Positions 1-7,846 of a stretch of 10,886 nt of DNA are shown here, piece after piece. This stretch comes from Zygnema cylindricum (Eukaryota; Streptophyta; Zygnematophyceae; Zygnematales; Zygnemataceae), in contig JBBHKE010003369.1 in NCBI GenBank assembly GCA_037447655.1, positions 155,746 through 166,631 on the forward strand, read 5' to 3'. Each line of letters starts with the position of its first letter. The stretch's first letter is position 1. A program made the position numbers and the translations under genes. The notes under the pieces are model-generated. The model worked only from the letters and a program-made list of their open reading frames with translations. It had not been told where the DNA came from and made no database searches.

Positions 1-72
1 CCCCCCCTTCTCTCTCTCTTTCCCTCTCTCCCTCCTCCCGCCCTCCCTTGCTCCCTCTCTCCTTTTTTCTTG
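1..72 (+). repeat. C/T-rich polypyrimidine tract before an EFR3 exon
   Basis: The first 72 bases are almost entirely C and T in irregular CT, CCCT and CCCTCC runs. They are intron sequence preceding the acceptor at 101 and probably act as, or extend, its polypyrimidine tract. The left end of the tract is cut by the window. Confidence 0.85.
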
Positions 73-101
73 GTCCCCACTGTGCTCCACTGTTTCATCA
101 G

Positions 102-304
102 AACGGATTTAGAACATCCAGAACTTTGGGCCCACGTTTGCGTCCATGGACTAGCGAAAGTGGCTGTTGAAGATGTCACTACAGGACGAAGAGTATTGGA
201 TCCCGTATTCCGTTATTTTGACAATGGGCATCATTGGGGACCAACCCCAGGCTGTCTGGCACTTGTATTTTTGCAGGATTTTCAGGAGGGAATGCACATG
301 TCTG
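102..304 (+). CDS. EFR3-like gene, first exon in window
   Basis: The acceptor is TTTCATCAG ending at 101, downstream of a long pyrimidine tract. The donor is G|GTAAGC at 305. The exon starts with the last base of a codon and ends with the first base of one. It encodes residues 1-67, including HPELWAHVCVHGLAK and GRRVLDPVFRYFDNGHHW, the block that matches plant EFR3 proteins best at this end. The open frame runs back to a TTG at 70, but that stretch is intron. Confidence 0.88.
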
Positions 305-3300
305 GTAAGCCTTAATGTCTCATACTATCTATCTCCTTTACTGTCTTTTGCACATGTAGGAGCTGATGGTAGGAGATGAGGTCTTTACGGGGTTTTTATG
401 AGGTCCTGACAAGGTCTTCATGAGGGATTTATGTCTTTGCAAGGTCTTGACGAGGTCTTTATGCGGTCTTTTATGAGGCTTTGCCTAAATGGTATCACTC
501 CTTTGTTCCCATGCAGTGGATGCAAAATAGAAACAATATATAGGAATGTAGATTGGTAAACTCGTCAAAAAACAAAGAGCTAAAAGTGAGAAAATAGTCA
601 AGAATAAGTCTTCAAAAATAATAGGAAAGAAATGGGGATAAAGAAGAGAAAGAAAGTGTCAGACGAAAAAAGAAAAGGAGATGTGGGAAAAAAACGAAAA
701 AGTGAAAATGTAAATACCTCTGAATTCATCTGTTTTAAAGGTGATATAGATTGAGCCTGGGGTCATGAAGTTCAGCTAAGGAGTTGGAAAATTTTGTTTT
801 TTCCAGGCCGACATACAATTGTAAGTGCCCTCGTCCGTCATTTGGAGGACCCAAATGTGGCCAGTATTCTAGAAATACAAACGCATATAATAAGGATAGT
901 CACCTCACTTGCAAAACGTTCCCAGGCCCAATCACCGGCCGGTGCAATAGCGGTTGTGGCAGCAATGTCGTATCTGTTTCAACTCTTAAGGAGGTACACA
1001 CTGCTTAACTTCCATTATTAAGGAGCCTCCTATGTCTTTGAAGAGAATCTGAAAAATATTGTTAACTCCTGTTGTAAGAAGCCTCCCTCGAGTTTCCCTT
1101 CCATGTCTTTGTAAAAAATGGGAAAAATATTGCTTAACTTCCATGACGGCTTGTAATATAAGAAGCCTAGTATGTCTCTGAAGATAATCTGAAAAATATT
1201 GCCTGACTCCTGCCATGGCTTATACACTTTGCAGAAGTCTTCAGTGGACCAAAAAACCAAGGGGAGATGCATCTAGTTCTAGGCGGGAAACTGGCACTGT
1301 GGAAGATCACAAGCTTCTGCAATCAGCTACAGAAGAATGCTTACTATATCTTTCAAAAACGGTGATGTTGAGATCAAATTTGCTGTTTTTATGTTAAAAA
1401 CGGTTTTTATAAAAATTCCGTGTTATGTTAACACTGTTTGAAAACCAAATTTAGTGGTTTCAATAAGAATTGTGGTATTTTTTTCGCATAAGAAATTCTT
1501 GAAACTGGAGATTAATTGGCAGGTCTCCGCAACTTGATGTTATGTACTTTTAATTTCTGCCATTGCCCTTATCTATTAGAGGGAGAAAATGAGTCAGTTT
1601 TTGCAGATTTTTTTTTTTCAAAATGTGGATTTGGCCATTTTGCAAGATTATAGTAGAGGTCTCCCTGATTTTAAAAGGATAATGATAAACAAAAGCTTGA
1701 TAGTGGTTCTTATCAATGGGAAGCTGATACGTCTGACAAAAAAGGTTAAAACTGACCTTTTTTTTTTTGGTTGACATTTGCAGGTGAGAGCTTCTCGACC
1801 GATTTTAGATATGATGGCGGTTGAATTGGAGTCTTTAACAGGCGATCCTCTTCACTCACAAACTACCATGGAAGCTTTAAAAGTTATAGGGCATTCAATA
1901 TCGGCTTTGGAGGTCCATGGAGAAGTTCAGCAGGTACCTTCACTAAATTATTTTTGACATGTGGCTCACTGTGGGCCACTTAAGTAAATAGCGTTATTAA
2001 CAGTAACTTGTGTTCTTTGTGGAAAACACGTGAATTGAAAAGGAGCCTTCGAGTTACTTGAGGTGATCAAACGTCTGTTGGTTACAGAACAATATTCTGT
2101 AACATGTCATAGTTCAATGCTGTAAGCACACGTCCTTGGAGCTTTTATGAGCTTGTATCGTATCATATGTTTGGTGTAAAGTTGAATGTTTTTCGCAAGG
2201 GTTTTTTACCCCACGTTCTCTTTTTGTTTACCTGTTTCTGAACATTGACTGTCACATAAGTAAACTTTTGTCCATTGAATGTTAACGCATGTCAAACTCT
2301 CACATCAAATCATTTTCCCTCTTACAAATGTATGGTTAGTCAATTGATGCCGTGTAAACTGATGGTCTCCTTTTGTGAACTTCAATGGTGCTGTGGTTGG
2401 AGCTGGTACATCATACACTGAAGCTAGACTATACTATTTTATTATTTCTACTATTTTTTTTACAAACTCCATTTTATGCGGTGCAAGTAAGATATGTGAA
2501 CAGAATCGCCAAAGAGTACAGATGATAAAGTTAAAATGGGTTGAATTGTGGACAACAATTTATTATGGATGACTTGTTTGTGGCTCATGAATGTATAGAA
2601 ATTTAGACCACATTCCCAATCCACACTCTTAGTCCATCAAAGACTTACAACAGTGAACAGTATGACCTTTTTGTAGTTATGAAACTCTCCTTTTGAACCC
2701 TTTTTAATCCTCCTTTCTGTAAACAGGCATTCCCAGACAACCTACTTTTCCAACTCCTTAACTCTATGGGACATCCTGATCCCAGTACCCGTATTGGTGC
2801 ACACCGATTGCTTTCCATTCTCCTTCATCCTCCACCGAAAACTGGTGGTTCTGATTTTGACGGAAATAAATCGGAAAGAGACTTCGGAGTGGAAGGGCCA
2901 ATGGGGTCAAGGGATCACAGTGGCGAATTGGTTAAACATGGGGGAAGTGGGAATGCCTCATCTTCTCACCTAATGGGTCGATTACACACTTTGAAAATGG
3001 GTCTGGAAAAGAATTTGTCTCGGAAAGTCAAAGCACATGGTACTGTTGTATCATCAAGAGAGGCAGTAAGTTGAAGCCTTGTTCCTCTGTCTCTTTTAGA
3101 TGGTGCAAATGGCCTGTATCATTAGAGTTAGGTTTGTTGTTTGGAAAATAGTTTGTTATTATGTAAGTGAAACCTGACAGGATACGCTCTGGAATTCCAA
3201 GTTTGTCACATGTTTACAAAAACCATTTTGAGGCTTTAAGGGGCATTGGCAACTCAAATTTCACCACAGAAAATCTGTCTTTTCTTCTGGTTAAGCTTGA

Positions 3301-6300
3301 CTAAGTACCCGACACATTTTTGAAGAAATATCAGTTTCCACAGTTGTGAGCAGGCAGTTAAATTACCAAATACATTGGTCAAATGTCCGTCTGATTCCTG
3401 TTGTAGGTAAGATAGTTCGTGTTAATAAAGCTCTTAATTTGCAACCCAGAATCATTCTGATAGCAATGTTAATCAGTTTCAACTTTTTCTCATCTCCGAG
3501 GGCCTGGTAGTAGATGATATTTACTTCTAGCGTGTAAATTCTCTTAGAACCAAATGTGATTCCCAGTCATTATCTAATCGCGTTGTAAAGAACAGTCGAA
3601 AGTTGAGCCTGTATTTTTCTGAAGCACTTATTTTCTTATGTGGTTGGTTGTCGTTCTGTAGGAAGATAAGGTGGGACGTCTCACTGCATTACAGGCCTCC
3701 CTCCTGTTCTCTTCTCTGTGGCTCCAAGCTTTCTTTCCCTCTAACTTTCCTGGAAACTTCTCAGCAATGTCTACCACATTTTCCTTAATTGTCACCTCAT
3801 CTGCTGCAAAGGTGTGTTCCTTTTTTTCTCTTTCTTTTTACAGTCACATGAGGGCTTTGAGCCTACTGTTATCCCCAAAGGGATGACAGTCTGGTAATAA
3901 AGGGGTTGTATACATAGTTCAAATGTGCGAAAACAATTAGAAACGCTATCTATGGTTGGTTACCACTTACTACATGCATGTTATACTGTATGATAGGTAA
4001 ATAGTACGGGCTGACCGTACTATACACTTATCATATGGTATAACACGCACATAGTATGGGCTGACCATATATAGTGTTTCCAATTGTTTTTGCACATCTG
4101 AACTATGCTTGTATGGAGATAGAATCGTATGGAAGACAGTTTGAAACTCGTAAATGCAAACGTATTCACAAGAAAAGATTCTGCCTTATATTAATCATAT
4201 AAGATTAAAAACGGGCATAATAGATTATATTTGAAAAAAACTGGCCTATTTGTCCCTTGTTGTACCTTTAGCTTTCCGAATTAGTGGGTCACCGTCAGAA
4301 GATTGACCTCAATATGGTTTATATTTAATACGGTGAACAATGTATTAAATCATTAGTCGGGGACTTTTCATGCACCGAAGGGAGCAAGTATTTTTTGCTG
4401 TTTCGGAGTATGTGTCCACCAGTTTTGGTTTGCTAGGGTTTGAAAGAGTGTCTTAAGGGCTTTTTAGGGTTTTGTTAAGAAGGGCACTGAGGCAATCGTT
4501 TGCTTTTGCATCAACGCTGTATGGGGAGTCATGGGTTTGGAGTTTTCGAGATGGTATGATGAACTCTGTCAACGACGAGGAGCATTTTTTGAGCTTCTAT
4601 CACATTTAAGCTTCAATTCTCCATAATGGGCTCCATTTTTATCTCCTTTTCTCAGATATTTTCCCGCCTATTATTCTATCACTGACGAATTCTGAAGATT
4701 CGTCCAAATTATTCTTGTTCATTACGTTAATTGCTCACATTTTGTGCAAAATTTCATCTCCTCTTGCAAAAATGAGGGCTAATTTAACATTATGTGGACA
4801 TTTTACAGACTGACAGACATTCTGTGCTTATTCGAGCAGTTCAGTTAAGTTTGTCACTTTTTTCAACTGCCCTGGCTGCTGATAGTGGTGCGTTCTTATC
4901 CCGACTGAAAGTACATTTGTTTCTAGTAATGCAAGAATAATGATTTAAAAGCTTTTTTAACCTTTTCGTTATTTAAGGCATCTACAATTTGTTACCACCA
5001 ACCTTTAGGCGAGGTTTTTTGTACCTTTGAAAGTACATTTGTTTCTAGTGTTGAGAAGGATGATCTGTCAAAAGTTTCAGATTTTTCTAAACTTCTTTTG
5101 TCGTGTAAGGCGTTTATGATTTGCTGCCACGAACCTGTGGTAAAGGTCTTGTGTATCGGAATTCTTAATATATATGGGTCCGGCTGTTTAAAAAAACTTT
5201 GTTTTTTTTGTCATGTTTGTTTCCGTTTAACAGAAGCCTTACTTTCTACAAGGAGACGTTCCGTATTTACCTTTTCCGTTGCATTACTAGTGCAAATATC
5301 GCAAGTGTTTAACTTACCTCAAATGCAAGCCAATCTCAGGACCATTCTTATAGAAGCTGAGGTAATCTCCATTGCACTTCAAAAAAATGTATCTATTGTC
5401 TTTCGTGTCCTAATATTGTCCTAATATTGCCCTAATTGTCCTTATGTTGTCCTAAAATTGTCCTTATATTGTCCTATATTGTCTTATATTGTCCTATGTC
5501 TTCCTATATATTGTCCTAATATGTATCTATTGTCGATACTGTCCTACATGGTCTACGGTGATTAGTCTGGAGAAATACCAGGCTGGTAAAATAGTATGGT
5601 CTATGCCAGTATGTGGAAATATTTGTCTATGTTGATCTATCTTGTTCACAAATTTGAGGACCACATTATTTTATTCGTACCTCCACCTCTCCTTCCCTCT
5701 TCCCCCTTCCTCTCCTCCTCCCCCTTCTTTCCTCCTCCCCTTCCTTATGAAAGCTATGGCTGTGACCTCTGCAGAAAGACCCCTTGTTGGAGTTTAAAGA
5801 GGATGGAATCCTTTTAGACAAACCGGTTTTTGGACTCTCCAGTATGGGCATAGACGATGAAGGATTCTCGAATATAAAACTTACAGGAGAAGAGAGTACA
5901 GCGGGTCTATTACAATTAATTGTTTCAGATATGCCTACACTTGACGAGGTACTTCCCTTATTTCCTTTTAATGAAATGCTCGTCCTGCTTTTTGTACTAT
6001 TTATGTAGTAGTATTTACTGTACTAGTTTTTGTATTATTCACTGTACTGTATACTATTTTTTGTTGTTTTTACTGGACTGTACTATTTTCTGTACTGTAT
6101 ATTATTTACTGTGCTTTTTACTGTACTGTTTGGATCCTTTTTAAGACGAAGTCTTGTTTCTGAAATGTAATGGCATCAATAGCGAGAGAAAATACTAGTA
6201 CTAATAGCATCTATAAATAGGAATTATATGACCCAATTGCAACATTCCCAGTTTTTGGTATTCATGCTGAATTTTTTCTTTTTTTCCTTTATGGGTAATA

Positions 6301-7846
6301 CAGCTTGATAAAATCATGGAAGTTCTATTAAGTTCATATGTCAATTTCACCTGTTTAACACCAATGAATAATAACGATAACATTCATTCAGTTTTGAATG
6401 CTCATGGATGGTGAGGTTTTTACAGGAGGATGGGTCGACGATAGCGAGTCAAATGTTGGAAAGGTTTGAACCGGACGACTCATATATGTTGCGGCCGCGG
6501 AATTTTGTAATACCGGAACCAATGGAGGTCGTAGAAGGAGTGTTTGAGGTACTACCATAGTTTTGAAAATCTGACTGAAACTTTTGAAAACCAAAGAACC
6601 TGCATATAAGTCGTCTTTTTTATTTTTTTAATCAAGAGATGTTAAACTCTAGACGATTTTGCTTAAACATCAGCAGCCAATCCAGCCAAACCATAAATAT
6701 CATAATAACATAATAACCTTATAACATAGCAGAGTGTAACTTGACGAATTAACAAAGAACATAAAATATATAAATATATAATGTATAGGATCGGTATTCG
6801 ACACGAGTTGGTTGAAATGTACACATACTTGATTTTAATAAACCGGCTATATTTAATGAATAGACCGAATAATCTCTAGAAACGGTGTATGCGGATATTT
6901 TTTTTCTTTTGAAACAGGACCCTACGGTTTTTGGTGGAGATAACGACCTGATTGGTTCTCCTACTATGCCAATGAGTCCTACTACTCCTTTGGATGAAGT
7001 CGAGGCGGTTCCCTCGGTTGACGAATTGCTCGGGTCTCTCGACTCTCAAGTCCAAGTAGAGAAAGAAGAACCGCTTTATGAGCCCACTTCCGTGAATACC
7101 TCAACCTGGATTCGCTCATTACCGGTTGGGGAATACCCGACTATGGGTGAAAATATACTACCTGATGCAGTTTTCGAGAAGGTTAGTACACCGTGTGCCT
7201 TTATCAATAACACTATAATTGTGCCCCAAAGTTATAAGCCCTCGGGCTTAAAATAGTATTAAAAACACTCATTGTTTTTTTCTTAACACTAATTCTTAAA
7301 CAAACCAGTCGCGTCATTTGTAACTGAATTAGAATTATAACACTAATTAAAACCCCGCGCTAACAAGTTTTTCACTCTGATAACGATTTGCGGTGTGCTG
7401 TACCACCTTCTGTACCTTCTGTACCTTCTGTACCTTCTGTACCTTCTTTTTACCTTCTGGGAAGGATATCCGGGCATAAGTTTCTGTGGTATTTGAAGTG
7501 TTGAGAGATGATAGAGTGACCTCTTTCAAACTTAAAAGAAGAGAAGAAGGGAAGAGGAGAGAAGAGCAGAGAAGATATTCATGTGAAACTTATGACTATG
7601 TTTTGCGTGGATTATGAGATTCATATTTAACTAATCAATATCTTTTTCACATGAGAATCATGTTTATCTTATTATTAAACGTATTATTATATTTTGAATG
7701 GCTTGTTACAGAAGAGTTTACAACTGGAAAAAACACAAGACGTCTCGGATTCTGACACCCAAAGTATTTCCAAAGAATCGTGGGAATCTCTTATTTTACC
7801 ACCTGCGTCACCTTTTGACAACTTTTTAAAAGCGGCCGGTTGTTGA
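102..7846 (+). CDS. EFR3-like plasma-membrane scaffold protein (plant EFOP/SRL2 type), 5'-partial, 12 exons in window
   Basis: EFR3 proteins are helical-repeat (ARM/HEAT-like) scaffolds that recruit phosphatidylinositol 4-kinase alpha to the plasma membrane. In plants the EFOP proteins do this together with NPG and HYC subunits, and the rice relative is SEMI-ROLLED LEAF 2 (family knowledge). The twelve exons listed in the summary join with matching phases into 685 residues plus a stop, with no internal stop. Numbering from Thr1 at 103-105, recognisable family blocks occur in the expected order: LWAHVCVHGLAK and RRVLDPVFRYFDNG (1-45), SALVRHLEDPNV (about 75-86), RPILDMMAVELES, FPDNLLFQLLNSMGHPDPSTRIGAHR (about 224-249), LLFSSLWLQAF, STRRRSVFTFSVALL, EAEKDPLLEF, and the C-terminal tail FDNFLKAAGC. 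The family is usually close to 1,000 residues, so the N-terminal quarter or more is missing to the left, including the start and the N-terminal cysteines used for lipid anchoring in relatives. The reading is robust, but individual splice borders are by eye. Confidence 0.93.
376..482 (+). repeat. Degenerate short-period tandem repeat in intron 1
   Basis: The motif AAGGTCTT / GAGGTCTT / TATGAGG recurs about eight times with spacing of roughly 11-17 bases. Variants include GAGGTCTTTACGG, AAGGTCTTCATGAGG, AAGGTCTTGACGAGG and TCTTTATGCGG. It lies inside the intron 305-806. The rest of that intron is A-rich (540-720) with nothing else recognisable. Confidence 0.75.
807..993 (+). CDS. EFR3-like gene, second exon in window
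   Basis: The acceptor is TTTTTTCCAG ending at 806 and the donor is GAG|GTACAC at 994. Joining to the previous exon restores a split Gly and reads MSGRHTIVSALVRHLEDP, which aligns with the 'SGQ-T---LLS-LIKHLDHKNV' helical repeat of plant homologues. Residues 68-129 are followed by a split Arg completed by the next exon. Confidence 0.88.
1004..1220 (+). repeat. Three diverged ~65-bp tandem units filling intron 2
   Basis: A unit of the form TTAACTTCCAT ... TGTAAGAAGCCT ... TATGTCTTTGAAG ... AATCTGAAAAATATTG occurs at about 1006-1061, 1062-1133 and 1134-1202. A partial fourth start follows (TGACTCCTGCCATGGCTT). The middle copy carries an extra stretch. The array makes up nearly the whole intron (994-1234), so the intron seems to have grown by unit duplication. 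Confidence 0.8.
1235..1361 (+). CDS. EFR3-like gene, third exon in window
   Basis: The acceptor is CACTTTGCAG ending at 1234 and the donor ACG|GTGATG is at 1362, a weaker GT site. The exon encodes about residues 131-172 and reads LLRR-SLQWTKKPRGD across the junction. This is a charged linker followed by the helix EECLLYLSKT, which matches the 'C---LSKKV-D-GP-LD' segment of relatives once joined to the next exon. Confidence 0.85.
1362..1783 (+). other. Intron 3 of EFR3-like gene
   Basis: This AT-rich intron of 422 nt has T runs near 1609-1618 and 1759-1768, the latter serving the acceptor at 1783. Small open frames on both strands are AT-rich and resemble no protein. I see no other feature. 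Confidence 0.8.
1784..1933 (+). CDS. EFR3-like gene, fourth exon in window
   Basis: The acceptor is CATTTGCAG ending at 1783 and the donor is CAG|GTACCT at 1934. The exon is exactly 50 codons in phase 0 (residues 173-222). It contains RPILDMMAVELESLTGD and EALKVIGHSISAL, helical-repeat segments typical of the family middle region. Confidence 0.9.
1934..2726 (+). other. Intron 4 of EFR3-like gene
   Basis: The intron is 793 nt, with donor GTACCT and acceptor TTTCTGTAAACAG. It is AT-rich with no repeat array that I can see. A 65-codon open frame at 2375-2572 has low-complexity Ile/Phe/Tyr content, no recognisable motif and no splice context, so it is treated as chance. Confidence 0.8.
2727..3065 (+). 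CDS. EFR3-like gene, fifth exon in window
   Basis: The acceptor is TGTAAACAG ending at 2726 and the donor is GCA|GTAAGT at 3066, a consensus site. The 113 codons (223-335) open with AFPDNLLFQLLNSMGHPDP then STRIGAHRLLSILLHPP, the best-conserved block of plant EFR3-like proteins ('FP--LF-QLL-AM-HPDH-TR-GAH'). A polar Gly/Ser/Lys/His-rich linker follows, likely disordered, and is shorter than in angiosperm homologues as I recall them. Confidence 0.92.
3066..3661 (+). other. Intron 5 of EFR3-like gene
   Basis: The intron is 596 nt, from the consensus donor GTAAGT to the acceptor TTCTGTAG. Its composition is moderately AT-rich and U-rich in the sense strand. I see no repeats or embedded gene. 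Confidence 0.8.
3662..3811 (+). CDS. EFR3-like gene, sixth exon in window
   Basis: The acceptor is TTCTGTAG ending at 3661 and the donor is AAG|GTGTGT at 3812. Fifty codons (336-385) contain VGRLTALQASLLFSSLWLQA and FSAMSTTFSLIVTSS. These match the 'L----IGLLLSSIWAQ--SP-N-P-NYEA-A-TY-L' helices of relatives. The hydrophobic stretches are repeat helices, not membrane segments. Confidence 0.9.
3912..4108. mobile_element. Foldback/MITE-like palindromic element in intron 6
   Basis: The two halves are imperfect reverse complements over about 95 bases each. The left end CATAGTTCAAATGTGCGAAA pairs with the right end TTTGCACATCTGAACTATG, and ACAATTAGAAAC pairs with GTTTCCAATTGT. Further in, GTTATACTGTATGATA pairs with the right-arm segment TATCATATGGTATAAC. 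The centre is AGTACGG-GCTGA-CCGTACT (4003-4021). TTGTAT occurs directly outside both ends (3906-3911 and 4109-4114), a likely 6-bp target-site duplication, although the terminal base of the arms differs. There is no coding capacity, so it would be non-autonomous. The superfamily cannot be assigned. Confidence 0.7.
4001..4074. repeat. Two 24-bp self-complementary units 50 bp apart inside the palindrome
   Basis: ATAGTACGGGCTGACCGTAC (continuing TATA, 4001-4024) and ATAGTATGGGCTGACCATAT (continuing ATAG, 4051-4074) are direct repeats starting exactly 50 bp apart. Each can also fold as a small hairpin with the loop GCTGA. Some stem changes are paired (ACGG/CCGT becomes ATGG/CCAT), so pairing is kept. 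Confidence 0.75.
4109..4808 (+). other. Remainder of intron 6 of EFR3-like gene
   Basis: About 700 nt of AT-rich intron follow the palindromic element. I see only short local palindromes such as CTTATATTAATCATATAAG (4183-4201), and no coding potential or array. Confidence 0.7.
4809..4887 (+). CDS. EFR3-like gene, seventh exon in window
   Basis: The acceptor is ATTTTACAG ending at 4808 and the donor G|GTGCGT is at 4888. This short 79-nt exon (residues 386-411 plus the first base of a split Glu) reads TDRHSVLIRAVQLSLSLFST. It corresponds to the 'H--LIRSFQ-ALSLR' helix of plant homologues. It is too short to stand out as an ORF and was found by following the frame from the previous exon. Confidence 0.85.
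4907..5150 (+). repeat. Degenerate ~122-bp tandem duplication in intron 7
   Basis: A 21-bp string beginning GAAAGTACATTTGTTTCTAG is exact at 4907-4927 and 5029-5049. Later in each unit TTAAGGCATCTACAATTTGT (4975-4994) corresponds to GTAAGGCGTTTATGATTTGC, and ACCACCAACCT corresponds to GCCACGAACCT. The two copies are therefore adjacent and diverged except for the conserved start. They fill most of intron 7 (4888-5233). Confidence 0.75.
5234..5361 (+). CDS. EFR3-like gene, eighth exon in window
   Basis: The acceptor is CGTTTAACAG ending at 5233 and the donor is GAG|GTAATC at 5362. The exon completes the split Glu and encodes residues 413-454. STRRRSVFTFSVALLVQISQ aligns with the 'PSRRRSLFTLA--M-IFS-KA-N' segment conserved in the family. 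The 128-nt length keeps phase 0 for the next exon. Confidence 0.9.
5395..5556 (+). repeat. Minisatellite with core TTGTCCTAATA in intron 8
   Basis: About a dozen variants of TTGTCCTAATA / TTGTCCTTATA / TTGTCTTATA follow each other at 10-13 bp spacing, becoming more diverged toward 5556. The array begins shortly after the donor at 5362. Confidence 0.85.
5681..5746 (+). repeat. C/T-rich tract upstream of exon 9 acceptor
   Basis: Sixty-six bases of nearly pure pyrimidine (CTCC, TTCC and CCCCTT blocks) end 28 nt before the acceptor AG at 5774. It may assist splicing of this exon. On the other strand it makes a Glu/Arg/Gly-rich open frame that is not a gene. Confidence 0.8.
5775..5948 (+). CDS. 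EFR3-like gene, ninth exon in window
   Basis: The acceptor is ACCTCTGCAG ending at 5774, about 28 nt after a strong C/T tract. The donor is GAG|GTACTT at 5949. Fifty-eight codons (455-512) begin KDPLLEFKEDGILL, matching 'VDPFL-LVDDHKLQ-V' in relatives, and then continue with an acidic stretch and a GLLQLIVSDMPTLDE helix. Confidence 0.9.
5990..6131 (+). repeat. Degenerate TACTGTACTGTATACTATTT repeat in intron 9
   Basis: Variants of TTTACTGTACTGTATACTAT recur about six times with a spacing of about 20-25 bp, interspersed with T runs. The remainder of intron 9 (5949-6425) shows no other feature. Confidence 0.75.
6426..6548 (+). CDS. EFR3-like gene, tenth exon in window
   Basis: The acceptor is GTTTTTACAG ending at 6425 and the donor is GAG|GTACTA at 6549. 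Forty-one codons (513-553) include TIASQMLERFEPDDSYMLRP, corresponding to the 'L--EF-PDD---LG---F' segment of homologues. It was found by frame and splice sites, because the exon does not make a long open frame by itself. Confidence 0.88.
6549..6917 (+). other. Intron 10 of EFR3-like gene
   Basis: The intron is 369 nt and very AT-rich, with an ATAATAACATAATAACC-like stretch near 6700 and ATATAAATATATAATG near 6768. I see no gene, and no array beyond this simple sequence. Confidence 0.8.
6918..7181 (+). CDS. EFR3-like gene, eleventh exon in window
   Basis: The acceptor is TTGAAACAG ending at 6917 and the donor is AAG|GTTAGT at 7182. Eighty-eight codons (554-641) are Pro/Ser/Thr- and Asp/Glu-rich, and probably disordered at first. 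They contain VPSVDELLGSLDSQVQV, which aligns with the 'L-SVNQLLESVLET--QV' motif of plant EFR3-like proteins. Downstream of it the usual conserved 'Y-EM--HCE-LL-GKQ-K' segment is not obvious. Confidence 0.88.
7399..7458 (+). repeat. 9-bp tandem repeat TGTACCTTC in intron 11
   Basis: Four exact copies of TGTACCTTC occur at 7411-7446. They are flanked by an imperfect copy with an ACC insertion on the left and a TTTTTACCTTC copy on the right. Because the period is a multiple of three, the minus strand shows a spurious Val-Gln-Lys repeat. Confidence 0.9.
7533..7575 (+). repeat. Purine-rich GAAGAGAAG tract in intron 11
   Basis: About 43 bases of nearly uninterrupted A/G (AGAAGAGAAGAAGGGAAG and similar) lie in the intron 7182-7711. 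Only one C interrupts it. It resembles purine-rich splicing-enhancer sequence but may simply be low complexity. Confidence 0.75.
7712..7846 (+). CDS. EFR3-like gene, terminal coding exon
   Basis: The acceptor is CTTGTTACAG ending at 7711, and the stop is TGA at 7844-7846. Forty-four residues (642-685) end LPPASPFDNFLKAAGC. The terminal FDNFLKAAGC is a hallmark C-terminus of plant EFR3-like proteins, so this is the true end of the gene. The region between about 642 and 670 is polar and poorly conserved. Confidence 0.93.
   Translation, partial: KSLQLEKTQDVSDSDTQSISKESWESLILPPASPFDNFLKAAGC

Noticed and set aside
784-1008. 74-codon open frame overlapping the second EFR3 exon
   Set aside because: It is the wrong frame of a real exon. 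The true frame carries the EFR3-like helices and joins in phase to its neighbours.
986-1272. Two overlapping minus-strand open frames with internal repeats
   Set aside because: They are antisense readings of the intron 2 tandem units, and the peptide repetition comes from the DNA repeat.
1550-1777. Small open frames on both strands in intron 3
   Set aside because: They are AT-driven low-complexity Lys/Asn/Phe peptides without a motif, lying wholly between well-supported splice sites.
2375-2572. 65-codon plus-strand open frame
   Set aside because: It lies in intron 4, has no recognisable similarity, and including it would break the EFR3 frame between exons 4 and 5.
5098-5233. Upstream extension of the eighth-exon open frame
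   Set aside because: The frame happens to stay open through the end of intron 7. The acceptor CGTTTAACAG and homology starting at EALLSTRRR place the exon start at 5234.
5666-5851. Minus-strand Arg/Glu/Gly-rich open frame
   Set aside because: It is the reverse complement of the polypyrimidine tract and the ninth exon.
7399-7458. Possible CRISPR-like array
   Set aside because: The units are contiguous 9-mers without spacers, in a eukaryotic intron.
7347-7529. Minus-strand frame with repeated Val-Gln-Lys
   Set aside because: The repeat comes from a 9-bp tandem DNA repeat whose period is a multiple of three. It has no gene context and lies inside intron 11.
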